From NCBI RefSeq assembly GCF_025460835.1, contig NZ_JAMXAY010000002.1, positions 1-64,000 of the forward strand: a stretch of 64,000 nt of DNA, given 5' to 3'. The stretch comes from Parapedobacter soli. Lineage in GTDB: Bacteria > Bacteroidota > Bacteroidia > Sphingobacteriales > Sphingobacteriaceae. Under the pieces are notes generated by a model. It was not told the origin of the DNA. It saw only the letters and a list, made by a program, of their open reading frames with translations, and ran no database searches. The first letter of the stretch is position 1, and every line of letters begins with the position of its first letter. Shown piece after piece: positions 36,812 through 46,560 of this stretch. The translations under genes were made by a program, and so were the position numbers.

Positions 36812-38047
36812 ATGGGAACTCACAATCATCATAACGATTATAACTTCAGCGAACAGTTTACTTTCACTGGAAGGGCGAAAGTGGTGAGTTTGGTCGCACT
36901 TGCTATAGGCATCGTGACCATCGCCATTGGCTTACTCTCCAATGACCACGTCACCGTGGAGCGTACGTATGCCAACCTATTGCTGATGGGATATTATTTC
37001 ACCGGCGTATGTGCTGCCGGCGGGTGTTTTTTAGCCATCCAATACGTTACCCAGGCAGGGTGGCCCTCGGGGTTGATACGGATTCCGCAAGCGATGGCAT
37101 ATATATTGCCCGTTGCATCGTTGATTTTACTTCTTATCATCGTTGGGGGGCTATTTTCACACAACCTCTATCACCATTGGTTCGGCGAAGGGCTTACCGA
37201 TCCGGATAGTCCTAGTTACGATGCGATCATTGCCGGCAAATCTTCTTTTCTGAATGCCCCTGGCTTTTTGCTGAGGCAAGTGGCTTTTATGGGAACATAT
37301 AGTATCTGTGCATGGATGTTAGCACGTTATTCCTACAGCGAAGACCTTCATGGCGGCCTCAATTCTTATAAGAAGAGCTTTAAGCTGTCGGCTATATTCC
37401 TGGTGATTTTCGGGTTTACGTCGCCGATTTGGATGTTCGATACTATCATGTCGTTAGAAGCCCATTGGTTTTCCACCATGTTCGGCTGGTATAACTTTGC
37501 CGCGATATTTGTAAGTGGCCTATGTGTGATTACGTTGATTGTTATCCTCTTGAAGAAGTCAGGGTACTTGGCTTGGGTCAACGAAAACCATCTCCATGAT
37601 CTAGGGAAATTGATTTTCGGCTTCTCTATTTTTTGGACATATGTTTGGTTTGCCCAATTTATGTTGATCTGGTATGCGAATATCCCCGAGGAAACGGTTT
37701 ATTTTTACAAACGTTGGGAACCGGAATACAAACCTTGGTTTTGGATCAATGTATTTATTAATTTTGTAATCCCGGTATTGGTGCTGGTAAACCGTGACTT
37801 CGTGCGCAACAGCAAGATCCTAGCAGCGGTCTGTATTGTATTGCTATTAGGCCACTGGCTCGACTTCTATATCATGGTGATGCCGGGTACCGTGGAAACA
37901 CACCGGGCTTTTGGCTGGGTAGAGATTGGTTCGGCACTTGGTTTCACGGGGCTGTTTGCTTTCTTGGTACTCAACAAACTGAGCAAACATGCACTGGCGC
38001 CGGCGAAGCATCCGTTCTTGGAAGAGAGCTTGCACCATCAAATATGA
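36812..38047 (+). CDS. actF: alternative complex III subunit F: membrane subunit
   Basis: 411-aa polytopic membrane protein, a second NrfD-like quinol-domain subunit of alternative complex III, with about ten helices. A histidine-rich start (MGTHNHHNDYNF) precedes the first helix. It closes the act gene block and is 70 bp upstream of the oxidase genes, so complex III and oxidase are probably made together and may form a supercomplex. Confidence 0.93.
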   Translation: MGTHNHHNDYNFSEQFTFTGRAKVVSLVALAIGIVTIAIGLLSNDHVTVERTYANLLLMGYYFTGVCAAGGCFLAIQYVTQAGWPSGLIRIPQAMAYILPVASLILLLIIVGGLFSHNLYHHWFGEGLTDPDSPSYDAIIAGKSSFLNAPGFLLRQVAFMGTYSICAWMLARYSYSEDLHGGLNSYKKSFKLSAIFLVIFGFTSPIWMFDTIMSLEAHWFSTMFGWYNFAAIFVSGLCVITLIVILLKKSGYLAWVNENHLHDLGKLIFGFSIFWTYVWFAQFMLIWYANIPEETVYFYKRWEPEYKPWFWINVFINFVIPVLVLVNRDFVRNSKILAAVCIVLLLGHWLDFYIMVMPGTVETHRAFGWVEIGSALGFTGLFAFLVLNKLSKHALAPAKHPFLEESLHHQI

Positions 38048-38117
38048 GATAGGTCGGGTTGACGGGCGGAAGTTTGGGAAACGAAACACTAAATAAGGAA
38101 AATCGTTATAAAAAGAA

Positions 38118-39467
38118 ATGGGCTTTATAAATAATAGCAAGTTTAGGGCAGTCGTTGTACTGGCATTTATTGTGGGAATGGGGCTGGCTAACCAAGCGTT
38201 TTCGCAAGAGGTTGTAGATACAGCTGGACAGGCAGTCGACACGGCGGTTGTTACAGCTGCTGATACGGCAACGGTTAGTGATACAACAGCCGCGGCTGGC
38301 GGTGCGACCGCGGCCGACAGTGGCACTACAACTGCTGCTGCACCGGCAGCTGCGACTACGGGTACTGCCGTAGCAGCTGCTGAAGAGAGTGGGTCTACCA
38401 TAGATCCGCAGGTGTATATGAACTTCTTTTACGGCGTGTTGCTGGTATTCCTGATCTGCGTGCTCGTAGGTGTTATCGGGAAAATCATCCAGATATATGA
38501 ATTGACCCGCCGGATGAACGGTAAGGATACTACACTTTACGCCCGTAATTTCAACGCACAGCTATTTGTACTTGCACTCGTTTTGGGATTGTACGGGGTA
38601 TATTGGTCGTATGTGCACCACGGTGGGCAGGCTTTCCGGGCAGCGGTTACCGAACATGGGAAGAGTATCGATAACATGTTTATCATTACAACGGTGATTT
38701 GTACGGTGGTATTGGTGCTGACACACATTGCCCTGTTTATGTTCGCTTATATCTATCGCGCGCAACCCAAACGGAAAGCATACTTTTACCCACACAATAA
38801 TACGCTGGAGAAAATTTGGACAATCGTCCCGGCAACAACGTTGACCATACTCGTGCTCTTCGGCTTCTTTACCTGGCGTTCTATCACCAATGTATCTGAA
38901 GAAGCCAAACAGGAAGCTATTTTGATTGAAGTAGTGGGTGAGCAGTTTGCGTGGACAGTGAGGTATCCCGGCCGGGATGGTAAAATTGGTGAACGGAATT
39001 ATCGGCTCACGACACCACTCAACGGGCTCGGTATCGATTTTAACGATAAGAACAGTTGGGACGATCAGTTGGGAAGCGAAATCGTGATCCCCGTGAATAA
39101 GCCGGTCCGTTTCCAAATCGGCTCGAAAGATATTTTGCATAGTTTCTACATCCCTGATTTCAGGGTACAGATGAACGCTGTACCAGGTATGAAAACGTAT
39201 TTCCAGTTTACCGCCACCATGACTACCGAAGAAATGCGCGAGAAGATGGATGATTATAATTACGATTTTGTAATGCTGTGTAACAAGATATGTGGTGGGG
39301 GCCACTATAATATGCAGAAAAAAGTACGTGTGGTTACTGAAGAGGAGTACACCGCTTGGCTTAATGAACAGCCGTACTTCTTTACCGAGGATTTGCGGAA
39401 AGAATTCCAGCTATCACAAGCTACCGACGAACAAGAGGATGCCAAGTTATTGGCCCAAGCGAACTAA
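38118..39467 (+). CDS. coxB: cytochrome c oxidase subunit II
   Basis: 449-aa subunit with an intact CuA site: CNKICGGGHYNM provides the two Cys, His and Met, with the earlier His in DILHSFYIPDFR. Unlike the standard two-helix form it has an Ala/Thr-rich exported-looking segment (about 30-85) and roughly four transmembrane helices before the cupredoxin domain, a layout common in Bacteroidota. No fused cytochrome c domain is present, so electrons come from the act cytochromes. Next to coxA by 33 bp. Confidence 0.95.
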   Translation: MGFINNSKFRAVVVLAFIVGMGLANQAFSQEVVDTAGQAVDTAVVTAADTATVSDTTAAAGGATAADSGTTTAAAPAAATTGTAVAAAEESGSTIDPQVYMNFFYGVLLVFLICVLVGVIGKIIQIYELTRRMNGKDTTLYARNFNAQLFVLALVLGLYGVYWSYVHHGGQAFRAAVTEHGKSIDNMFIITTVICTVVLVLTHIALFMFAYIYRAQPKRKAYFYPHNNTLEKIWTIVPATTLTILVLFGFFTWRSITNVSEEAKQEAILIEVVGEQFAWTVRYPGRDGKIGERNYRLTTPLNGLGIDFNDKNSWDDQLGSEIVIPVNKPVRFQIGSKDILHSFYIPDFRVQMNAVPGMKTYFQFTATMTTEEMREKMDDYNYDFVMLCNKICGGGHYNMQKKVRVVTEEEYTAWLNEQPYFFTEDLRKEFQLSQATDEQEDAKLLAQAN

Positions 39468-39500
39468 ATATTGAGGAAATAACGTATTTAATACAGAGAC

Positions 39501-41393
39501 ATGTCAAGTATAGCAAGCGCAGGCACACATGGTTTAGAGCACCACGCTGAACATGGGCATCACCATGAATCATTTTGGACTAAATATGTATTTAGTCAGG
39601 ACCACAAAATGATTGCGAAGCAATTTTTGATTACCGGTATTATCATGGCAGTTTTTGCCTTGATACTATCCATATTATTCAGGCTCCAATTGGCTTGGCC
39701 AGATAAGGAATTTCCTATTTTGGAAGTGCTTTTGGGTAGTAAATGGGCCGAAGGGGGTCGCATTAATCCCGAGTTTTTCTTAGCATTGGTAACCATACAC
39801 GGCACCATAATGGTGTTTTTCGTACTTACTGCGGGACTTAGCGGTACCTTTAGTAACTTATTGATCCCCTATCAGTTGGGTGCACGTGATATGGCTTCAC
39901 CTTTCATGAACATGCTGTCGTATTGGTTTTTCCTTGGAGCATGTGTGGTCATGGTTTCTTCTTTCTTTGTGGAAAGTGGGCCTGCAAGTGCGGGTTGGAC
40001 GGTTTATCCACCATTGTCCGCAGTGCCGAAAGCGATTAGCGGTTCCGGCTTGGGGATGACTTTGTGGTTGGTCAGTATGGTGATGTTTATCATATCGCAG
40101 GTACTCGGCGGCACCAATTACATCAGTACGATATTGAACCTGCGGACCAAAGGGATGGATCTTTGGAAAATGCCGCTGACCATTTGGGCTTTTTTCCTCA
40201 CCGCAATCGTGGGATTGCTCTCTTTCCCGGTGTTGGTTTCAGCCGTAGTATTGCTTTTCTTTGACCGTAGTGTAGGTACGAGTTTCTACCTGTCTGATTT
40301 GGTTATCCAAGGGCAGATTTTACCCAACGAAGGGGGTAGCCCCATTTTGTTCCAACACCTGTTTTGGTTCTTGGGACACCCCGAAGTTTATATCGTTTTG
40401 ATGCCTGCGTTGGGACTTACTTCTGAGATTATTTCAACCAATTCGCGTAAGCCCATCTTCGGTTACCATGCAATGGTATACTCGCTGGTAGGTATTACGG
40501 TACTATCGTTTATCGTTTGGGGGCACCACATGTTCGTAACCGGGATGAACCCGTTTTTGGGTGGGGTGTTCATGATTACCACATTGATTATCGCGGTGCC
40601 ATCGGCGGTTAAATCGTTTAATTACCTAGCGACGCTTTGGCGGGGGAATATCAGATTCACTCCAGCCATGATGTTTGCCATCGGGATGGTTTCGTTTTTC
40701 ATTTCCGGCGGATTGACCGGGTTGTATGTCGGTAACTCTGCGATAGACATCCACGTGCATGATACCTATTTCGTGGTGGCCCACTTCCACTTAGTGATGG
40801 GCTCGGCATCCATATTTGGTATGTTGGCGGGGGTTTACCATTGGTATCCGAAGATGTTCGGGCGGATGATGGATGAGAAACTAGGGTACCTCCATTTTTG
40901 GTTGACCTTCGTCGCCGCATATTTTGTATTCTTCCCCATGCACTTCATGGGAATAGACGGCGTACCCCGTAGGTACTATGCCTTTACTGAATTCCCGTTC
41001 ATGGAAAAGTGGATGTCGGTAAACGTATTTATCACATGGTCGGCAATTGTGGCCGGAGTGGCACAGATTGCATTCCTCTGGAATTTCTTCTCCTCAATCC
41101 GGTTTGGCAAGGTCGCTCCCCAAAACCCTTGGGGTGCCAATACATTGGAATGGACCACACCGGTGAAGCACATTCACGGCAACTGGCCGGGTGAGATACC
41201 GACCGTATACCGGTGGCCGTATGATTACAGCAAACCCGGGCATCACGAAGATTTCATTCCGCAGAATGTGCCGTTCTCTGAAACGATGAGTTCGAACCTG
41301 CCGCACGATTTCGAGGGCAATCCAGAGGCCGAGCGTATCCAACGGGAATGGGAGTTGGCAAATAGCCCACAGGCGGAAAAGGAGACGGAATAA
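39501..41393 (+). CDS. coxA: cytochrome c oxidase subunit I
   Basis: 630-aa heme-copper oxidase catalytic subunit with 12 or more helices. The CuB ligand and cross-linked Tyr motif is visible (FWFLGHPEVYIVLMP), as are GHHMFVTGM (CuB histidines) and HDTYFVVAHFHLVMG (heme a3 and heme a ligands). The aa3-type proton channel region around the E/Y motif looks standard. A His-rich N-terminus precedes the first helix. It should be the proton-pumping terminal oxidase of this operon. Confidence 0.97.
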   Translation: MSSIASAGTHGLEHHAEHGHHHESFWTKYVFSQDHKMIAKQFLITGIIMAVFALILSILFRLQLAWPDKEFPILEVLLGSKWAEGGRINPEFFLALVTIHGTIMVFFVLTAGLSGTFSNLLIPYQLGARDMASPFMNMLSYWFFLGACVVMVSSFFVESGPASAGWTVYPPLSAVPKAISGSGLGMTLWLVSMVMFIISQVLGGTNYISTILNLRTKGMDLWKMPLTIWAFFLTAIVGLLSFPVLVSAVVLLFFDRSVGTSFYLSDLVIQGQILPNEGGSPILFQHLFWFLGHPEVYIVLMPALGLTSEIISTNSRKPIFGYHAMVYSLVGITVLSFIVWGHHMFVTGMNPFLGGVFMITTLIIAVPSAVKSFNYLATLWRGNIRFTPAMMFAIGMVSFFISGGLTGLYVGNSAIDIHVHDTYFVVAHFHLVMGSASIFGMLAGVYHWYPKMFGRMMDEKLGYLHFWLTFVAAYFVFFPMHFMGIDGVPRRYYAFTEFPFMEKWMSVNVFITWSAIVAGVAQIAFLWNFFSSIRFGKVAPQNPWGANTLEWTTPVKHIHGNWPGEIPTVYRWPYDYSKPGHHEDFIPQNVPFSETMSSNLPHDFEGNPEAERIQREWELANSPQAEKETE

Positions 41394-41399
41394 AATAAC

Positions 41400-42458
41400 A
41401 TGCTGCCCCCCGCTGAACGACGGTTTTTAAGGATTAACAAGGTAGCGATTGTTTCGATATTCATTGTGATCTTGGCAGGGGGGGTGGTGCGTAGTACAGG
41501 GTCGGGGATGGGATGCCCTGATTGGCCCAAATGCTTTGACCGGCTGGTGCCGCCTACGGATGTATCCCAATTGCCAGCGGGCTACGAAGAAAAATATATA
41601 GCTGGTAGAAAGGCGAAAAACGAGCGGTTCGCCAATATGCTGGATCGGTTCGGAGCCAAAGAGCTGGCAGACCGTATTCGCCACGACGAGAGTATTCTCC
41701 AACATGAGGAGTTCAATGCTGCAAAGACGTGGACCGAATACATTAACCGGCTTGCCGGGGCCACGACGGGGATAGTGGTGTTTCTTTGTGCCGTTTTCTC
41801 CATTACGTTCTTTAAAACAAAGCGATCCATTTTCGTTTGGAGTGTGATCAACGTATTTGTCCTTGGGTATCAAGCTTGGTTGGGATCAATAGTGGTATCT
41901 ACCAATCTGATGCCTTGGATTATCACGGTGCACATGTTATTGGCATTGGTTATCTTGGCGATCAGTATCTATACCTATTTTAAGGTGAGATCGGTGCGCG
42001 ACAAGGACTTGCTGATTAATCATACGTCGCACTGGTTGAAGCCACTGGCTATTTTTTCCCTGCTGCTGATTGTGGCGCAGGTAGCTATCGGCACCGGCGT
42101 GCGGGAAGAAATTGATATCATCGCGGCATCCGGGAATTGGCCCGACCGGGGAGAATGGTTGGCACAGGTAAGTGACGTATTTCAGATACACCGTAGTTTG
42201 GCTTGGTTATCCATTATCGTGATCGTAGCACTGTTTTTCATTGTGCGCTCGCGGTTTGCTGCTAATACGCATCAAAGCCGGTTCACCAACTTACTGGTAG
42301 TGTTGCTCGTGCTACAGTTGGTAAGTGCCTTGATATTGGCGTATCTGGACATGCCGGCATACGCGCAGACGACCCACTTGATGCTCGCCTGCTTGTTGTT
42401 CGGTACCCAGTATTACTTAATGTTGTTATTGGGTACTGTGTCGCGGAAGAACGCTTGA
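41400..42458 (+). CDS. ctaA: heme A synthase (COX15/CtaA)
   Basis: Converts heme O to heme A for the oxidase. 352-aa protein with about eight helices and paired heme-binding histidines (INRLAGATTGIVVFL, ITVHMLLALVI, FQIHRSLAWLSIIV, TTHLMLACLLFG). The N-terminal GGVVRSTGSGMGCPDWPKCFDR motif is diagnostic. It starts 6 bp after the coxA stop. Confidence 0.95.
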   Translation: MLPPAERRFLRINKVAIVSIFIVILAGGVVRSTGSGMGCPDWPKCFDRLVPPTDVSQLPAGYEEKYIAGRKAKNERFANMLDRFGAKELADRIRHDESILQHEEFNAAKTWTEYINRLAGATTGIVVFLCAVFSITFFKTKRSIFVWSVINVFVLGYQAWLGSIVVSTNLMPWIITVHMLLALVILAISIYTYFKVRSVRDKDLLINHTSHWLKPLAIFSLLLIVAQVAIGTGVREEIDIIAASGNWPDRGEWLAQVSDVFQIHRSLAWLSIIVIVALFFIVRSRFAANTHQSRFTNLLVVLLVLQLVSALILAYLDMPAYAQTTHLMLACLLFGTQYYLMLLLGTVSRKNA

Positions 42459-42479
42459 CAATTTTTGAATAGTGAGTGA

Positions 42480-43469
42480 ATGAATATATCGAATAGTGAC
42501 ATACGAGCCAGGAAACAGGGGGATGCCGTCGTACAAAGGCACCACCGCGGGGCGGTACTGGCGGAAGTAAAGCAGTTTGTTGGCGATTTGAAGAAGTTGG
42601 TCAAAATGCGGCTGACGATGACGGTGGTGTTTTCAGCATCCATCGCTTTCTTGATCGGTAGTAAACAGCAGGGCGATATCAATTGGATCAACTGGCTGGT
42701 TTTGACTTTGGGTGGTTTCTTGGTGACTGGTTCTGCTAACGGGTTTAATGAGATCATAGAGCGCGATCTGGATAAGTTGATGAAGCGCACAGCCGATCGG
42801 CCGATCCCCGCAGGCCGGATGACTACCGGACAAGCATTGGTACTGAGCTTATTGATGGGTATCCTAGGTACGTATACGTTGGTGACGCTTAATTTCGTAG
42901 CCGGGTTGCTTTCGGTTTTTTCTATCATATTGTACGCTTTTATTTATACGCCAATAAAGCGCAAGTCACCGATTGCCGTATTCGTAGGTGCATTCCCGGG
43001 GGCGTTGCCGCCATTGATTGGATACTATGCGGCTTTTAGCCAGGACGATCTGGCGCTATATAGCCAGTCTAACGCAGCCGCAATCGTCGTTATTCCACTG
43101 GTATTGTTTATCATCCAATTTGTGTGGCAGTTTCCCCATTTCTGGGGTATAGCGTGGGTACTTGACGAAGATTATAAGCGAGCAGGTTTCCGTCTGTTGC
43201 CCACTACACGCCGTGACAAATTCTCGGCATTCATGGTGCTGTTTTCAACCGTGTTGATGGTGCCTGTGAGCTTGCTCCCGTATTATTTCGGTTTTGGAGG
43301 TATTGTGGTTTCATTGGTGTCCGTTGCTGGGGCGTTACTATTCAGCTGGTACGGTTTACAACTGTTTTTGAAGCGCGATATGGCATCTGCTAAGAAAGTG
43401 ATGTTTACCTCTTTTTTCTACTTACCGCTGATCCAATTGGTATTACTTTTTGATTTTGTAGCGTTATGA
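42480..43469 (+). CDS. ctaB: protoheme IX farnesyltransferase (heme O synthase)
   Basis: Adds farnesyl to heme B to give heme O, the substrate of CtaA. 329-aa UbiA-family membrane prenyltransferase with about nine helices. The conserved loop NGFNEIIERDLDKLMKRTADRP contains the diphosphate-binding acidic and basic residues, and YTPIKRKSPIAVFVGA is the second loop. ATG overlap with the next gene suggests coupling. Confidence 0.95.
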   Translation: MNISNSDIRARKQGDAVVQRHHRGAVLAEVKQFVGDLKKLVKMRLTMTVVFSASIAFLIGSKQQGDINWINWLVLTLGGFLVTGSANGFNEIIERDLDKLMKRTADRPIPAGRMTTGQALVLSLLMGILGTYTLVTLNFVAGLLSVFSIILYAFIYTPIKRKSPIAVFVGAFPGALPPLIGYYAAFSQDDLALYSQSNAAAIVVIPLVLFIIQFVWQFPHFWGIAWVLDEDYKRAGFRLLPTTRRDKFSAFMVLFSTVLMVPVSLLPYYFGFGGIVVSLVSVAGALLFSWYGLQLFLKRDMASAKKVMFTSFFYLPLIQLVLLFDFVAL

Positions 43470-44056
43470 TAGCCATGGCACAGTACACCCAAAATAAAGA
43501 AGAGTTAGCGCAGCAAAAGGCGAAGAAGTTCAATCTTTGGCTGGGAATGATCGGTATGTTCATGATGTTTGCCGCATTATCCAGCGGTTTCATCGTGTAC
43601 ACTGCTGGTGGGGCCGATCGTGGTATCAAAACCATATTGCCTGATGCGTTCATCTATAGCACAATACTGATCGTAGTTAGCAGTATAACCATGCAGCTTG
43701 CTTATGTTGCTGCAAAGAAGACCCAGTTTTCACAGCAGAAATTGCTATTGTTGGCAACGGTTCTTCTTGGCATTGGTTTTTTCATTGTGCAAGTATATGC
43801 ATGGAGCATATTAACGAGTAGGGGCGTGGTGTTTGTCAATACCAATGCTTCCCAATCGTTTATCTATATTTTCACTGGTATGCACCTTGCCCACATTCTG
43901 GCAGGGATTATCGTGTTAGTCCGGGCGTTGGTGGGGCGCGTTCAAGGTATCAGCCAGGTCAATAATGTGTTCCGGATGGATTTAGCAACGTTATTCTGGC
44001 ATTTTCTAGGCTTTTTGTGGATTTATATTTATGTTTTTTTACTTTTGAACCAATAA
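43466..44056 (+). CDS. coxC: cytochrome c oxidase subunit III (first copy)
   Basis: 196-aa, five-helix subunit III of the heme-copper oxidase. It shows QSFIYIFTGMHLAHILAGI and the C-terminal FWHFLGFLWIYIYVFLLL typical of the family. The start overlaps the ctaB stop (ATGA); the ATG 9 bp downstream (MAQYTQN) is an alternative. Two subunit III genes in a row are usual in this operon type. Confidence 0.92.
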   Translation: MIAMAQYTQNKEELAQQKAKKFNLWLGMIGMFMMFAALSSGFIVYTAGGADRGIKTILPDAFIYSTILIVVSSITMQLAYVAAKKTQFSQQKLLLLATVLLGIGFFIVQVYAWSILTSRGVVFVNTNASQSFIYIFTGMHLAHILAGIIVLVRALVGRVQGISQVNNVFRMDLATLFWHFLGFLWIYIYVFLLLNQ

Positions 44057-44065
44057 CACTGAACA

Positions 44066-44794
44066 ATGAGTACAACTGTAACGGAATTAGATAAGGTTAA
44101 AACCGGACGATGGAACGGTGGTAGATCGCCTTTCAATGTAGAGTACGGTAAAATCATGATGTGGTTTTTCCTTACGTCCGATGCATTCACGTTTTCGGCC
44201 TTTTTGATTTATTATGGCTCGCAGCGGTTTGCCCATATGACGTGGCCCGACCCGGATAAATTATTTCAGTCGATCCCCTTTGTGGCCGATTACGGTTATC
44301 CGTTGGTATTTGTGGGCATCATGACCTTTATCCTCATCATGAGTTCGGTGACGATGGTACTGGCGGTAGAAGCGGGGCATCGTATGGCGAAAAAGGAAGT
44401 CGTGGGTTGGATGATAGCAACGATTATCGGTGGTCTAATGTTCATCGGTTGCCAAGCCTTAGAGTGGACGCACCTTAATCATGCCGGTTTTTGGTGGGGA
44501 AGTATTCCATCACAAGAGGGGGTGTCGCCGGAGGTCACACTTGCACCGTATTTCTCAAAAGAGATTTCGGAGGTCTCGGCATTGCAGTTTGCCAACCTCT
44601 TCTTTACCATCACCGGATTTCACGGATTCCACGTATCTATCGGTATCCTGCTGAATATTATCGTATTGGGTATGACCCTCGCCAATGTTTTTGAACGCCG
44701 GGGCAGCTACCTTATGGTAGAAAAAGTCGGGCTCTATTGGCACTTTGTGGACTTGGTATGGGTATTTGTGTTCACGTTCTTTTATTTGGTATAA
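44066..44794 (+). CDS. cytochrome c oxidase subunit III (second copy)
   Basis: 242-aa subunit III homologue, larger than the first, with FFLTSDAFTFSAFLIYYGSQRF near the start, FTITGFHGFHVSIGILLNI in the middle and LYWHFVDLVWVFVFTFFYLV at the end. All are subunit III signatures. It is 10 bp downstream of the first copy; the two probably contribute different parts of the enzyme or a paired subunit. Confidence 0.92.
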   Translation: MSTTVTELDKVKTGRWNGGRSPFNVEYGKIMMWFFLTSDAFTFSAFLIYYGSQRFAHMTWPDPDKLFQSIPFVADYGYPLVFVGIMTFILIMSSVTMVLAVEAGHRMAKKEVVGWMIATIIGGLMFIGCQALEWTHLNHAGFWWGSIPSQEGVSPEVTLAPYFSKEISEVSALQFANLFFTITGFHGFHVSIGILLNIIVLGMTLANVFERRGSYLMVEKVGLYWHFVDLVWVFVFTFFYLV

Positions 44795-44818
44795 ACAATT
44801 AAAGCAGTTATCGAAATT

Positions 44819-45202
44819 ATGGCTTCTCAACATCTAGATCAGACGGTAGAGCACACGGAAGGGCAACACCAAGAGGGAATGACCAAGGGTAAGATCTGGC
44901 GGGTCTTTTTTTACCTCCTAGCGCTCACGGCACTCGAATTTTTCATAGCCTTGGTGCTGGTTCATGGAGGGGTAATCGAAAAGACCATGGCAGTGAACGT
45001 AGTTTATATCGTACTTACGCTGCTTAAAGCATACTATATTATTGCATATTTTATGCACTTGAAGTTCGAAACGTTCGGCTTCATCATGTCGGTCGCTATC
45101 GCGTTTGTGCTGATTATTTATTTCATCGTACTGATGCTCACTGAAGGCGGATACCTCAATACGCACTACAATCCGTTCCCTCATTGGGACAATCCGCAAT
45201 GA
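44819..45202 (+). CDS. cytochrome c oxidase subunit IV (CyoD-like)
   Basis: 127-aa, three-helix protein with a hydrophilic His/Glu-rich N-terminus (QHLDQTVEHTEGQHQEG) and the helix pattern of prokaryotic oxidase subunit IV (TALEFFIALVLVHGG, VYIVLTLLKAYYIIAYFMHL). It is expected to assist assembly around subunits I and III. Its stop overlaps the next start (ATGA). Confidence 0.9.
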   Translation: MASQHLDQTVEHTEGQHQEGMTKGKIWRVFFYLLALTALEFFIALVLVHGGVIEKTMAVNVVYIVLTLLKAYYIIAYFMHLKFETFGFIMSVAIAFVLIIYFIVLMLTEGGYLNTHYNPFPHWDNPQ

Positions 45203-45909
45203 CAGGTATTGTAAATACCAGTGGTATAAAGAAAATTATGATCCTGGCAGCAATTCTAATCCTGCCAGGATTTTTATATTTCCTACTGGAACGAAAAGCG
45301 GAGAACCGCTATCAGAACCTACCGATTTATGGAGAGAAGGTGTTGACCGGTACCTCCACCAGCCGGATGGGGAAGCAAGTACCAGATACCTTATTCCACC
45401 AGATTACCCCTTTTTCGCTGACCAACCAGATAGGGGTGCCCGTGTCAGTATTGCAGGAAGATACGACCATATCGGTAGTCAATTTCTTTTACACGCGGTG
45501 TACTACCTTTTGCAAGCACATGAACGACGAAATGAACCGGGTAGCGGATCGATTTGCCAATAATCAGATGGTAAACTTCTATACCATCACTGTTGATACA
45601 GCCTATGACACCCCGGAAGTCTTACAGGCATACGCGAAAGACTACCGGCCCGAAACAAAGAAATGGCATTTCCTTACCGGCGGTAAGGATGATGTGTATA
45701 ATGTTGCACGGAATGGTTTCTTGGTCGATGCAGTAGAAGATACCACACGAGATGCCCACTTCATCCATAGCTCGTCACTGATATTGGTTGATTCCAAACG
45801 GCGTATACGGGGGTATTACGATGTCAACCAGAAAAAGGAGGTGGACCGGCTGATCGACGAACTGAAGCTGTTACTTGTGCAGGAAATCAGGGAACATAGC
45901 CCTTATTGA
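45199..45909 (+). CDS. SCO1/SenC family copper chaperone
   Basis: Membrane-anchored thioredoxin-fold protein (about 236 aa) that delivers copper to the CuA site of CoxB. One N-terminal helix, then the copper motif CTTFCKHM (CxxxC) and the distal His in DAHFIHSSSLILVD. The start was set at the ATG overlapping the subunit IV stop; the frame is open slightly further up. A tandem repeat starts right at its stop codon. Confidence 0.92.
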   Translation: MTGIVNTSGIKKIMILAAILILPGFLYFLLERKAENRYQNLPIYGEKVLTGTSTSRMGKQVPDTLFHQITPFSLTNQIGVPVSVLQEDTTISVVNFFYTRCTTFCKHMNDEMNRVADRFANNQMVNFYTITVDTAYDTPEVLQAYAKDYRPETKKWHFLTGGKDDVYNVARNGFLVDAVEDTTRDAHFIHSSSLILVDSKRRIRGYYDVNQKKEVDRLIDELKLLLVQEIREHSPY

Positions 45910-46009
45910 GGATTGAGGAGCAAGGATTTAAGGAGCAAGGATTTGAGGATTGAGGAGCAAGGATTTAAGGAGCAAGGATTTGAGGATTAAGGATTTGAGG
46001 ATTAAGGAG
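45908..46009. repeat. tandem GAGGATTGAGGAGCAAGGATTTAA-type repeat
   Basis: Two full 37-bp units (45908-45944 and 45945-45981) plus a partial third, made of GGAGCAAGGATTT and GAGGATT words. It overlaps the last bases of the sco gene and its final AAGGAG lies 5-6 nt before the next start, so the repeat provides a Shine-Dalgarno-like site. It belongs to the same word family as repeats at 17977-18115 and recurrent array spacers. Confidence 0.88.
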
Positions 46010-46011
46010 TA

Positions 46012-46542
46012 ATGCGGAAAACGGATAAATACAATAGGTGGATTATTATACTCTCCGTTGCCATTCCATTGGTCGTGGCAATGCTGTTCGGTGTTAACCT
46101 GCGGGACCTGGGATACGACGTCAAGCCGCTTACTTTTTTGCCGCCTATTTACGCTACGATCAACGGGATTACGGCGGTATTATTGGTCGCCGCGGTGATA
46201 GCAATCAAAAACGGGAACAGGCAGGTACATGAGAGATTGGTGAAGATATGTATCGGTTGCTCCGCTGCATTCCTCTTGATGTATGTTGCGTATCACATGA
46301 CGGCCGAGTCGACGCCTTTCGGCGGTGAGGGTACAATCCGCTACATCTATTTCTTTATCCTAATTTCTCATATCTTACTTTCAATCGTTGTTATTCCCTT
46401 TGTATTGGTTACGTTCGTCCGGGGCTTATCGGGCGATTTTGCGCGCCATCGGAAATTGGCCAAGTACACATTTCCCCTTTGGTTGTACGTGGCGGTCTCG
46501 GGGGTGGTCGTATACCTGATGATTTCGCCATATTACACTTAA
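46012..46542 (+). CDS. DUF420 family membrane protein
   Basis: 176-aa membrane protein with about five helices, of the DUF420 family often found at the end of cytochrome oxidase operons; some relatives (CtaM-like) help oxidase maturation, which is the likely role here. Conserved histidines are seen in QVHERLVKICIG, VAYHMTAES and ISHILLSIVVIPFV. It is separated from sco only by the tandem repeat. Confidence 0.85.
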   Translation: MRKTDKYNRWIIILSVAIPLVVAMLFGVNLRDLGYDVKPLTFLPPIYATINGITAVLLVAAVIAIKNGNRQVHERLVKICIGCSAAFLLMYVAYHMTAESTPFGGEGTIRYIYFFILISHILLSIVVIPFVLVTFVRGLSGDFARHRKLAKYTFPLWLYVAVSGVVVYLMISPYYT

Positions 46543-46560
46543 AACCGTAACTTTGTCTTC

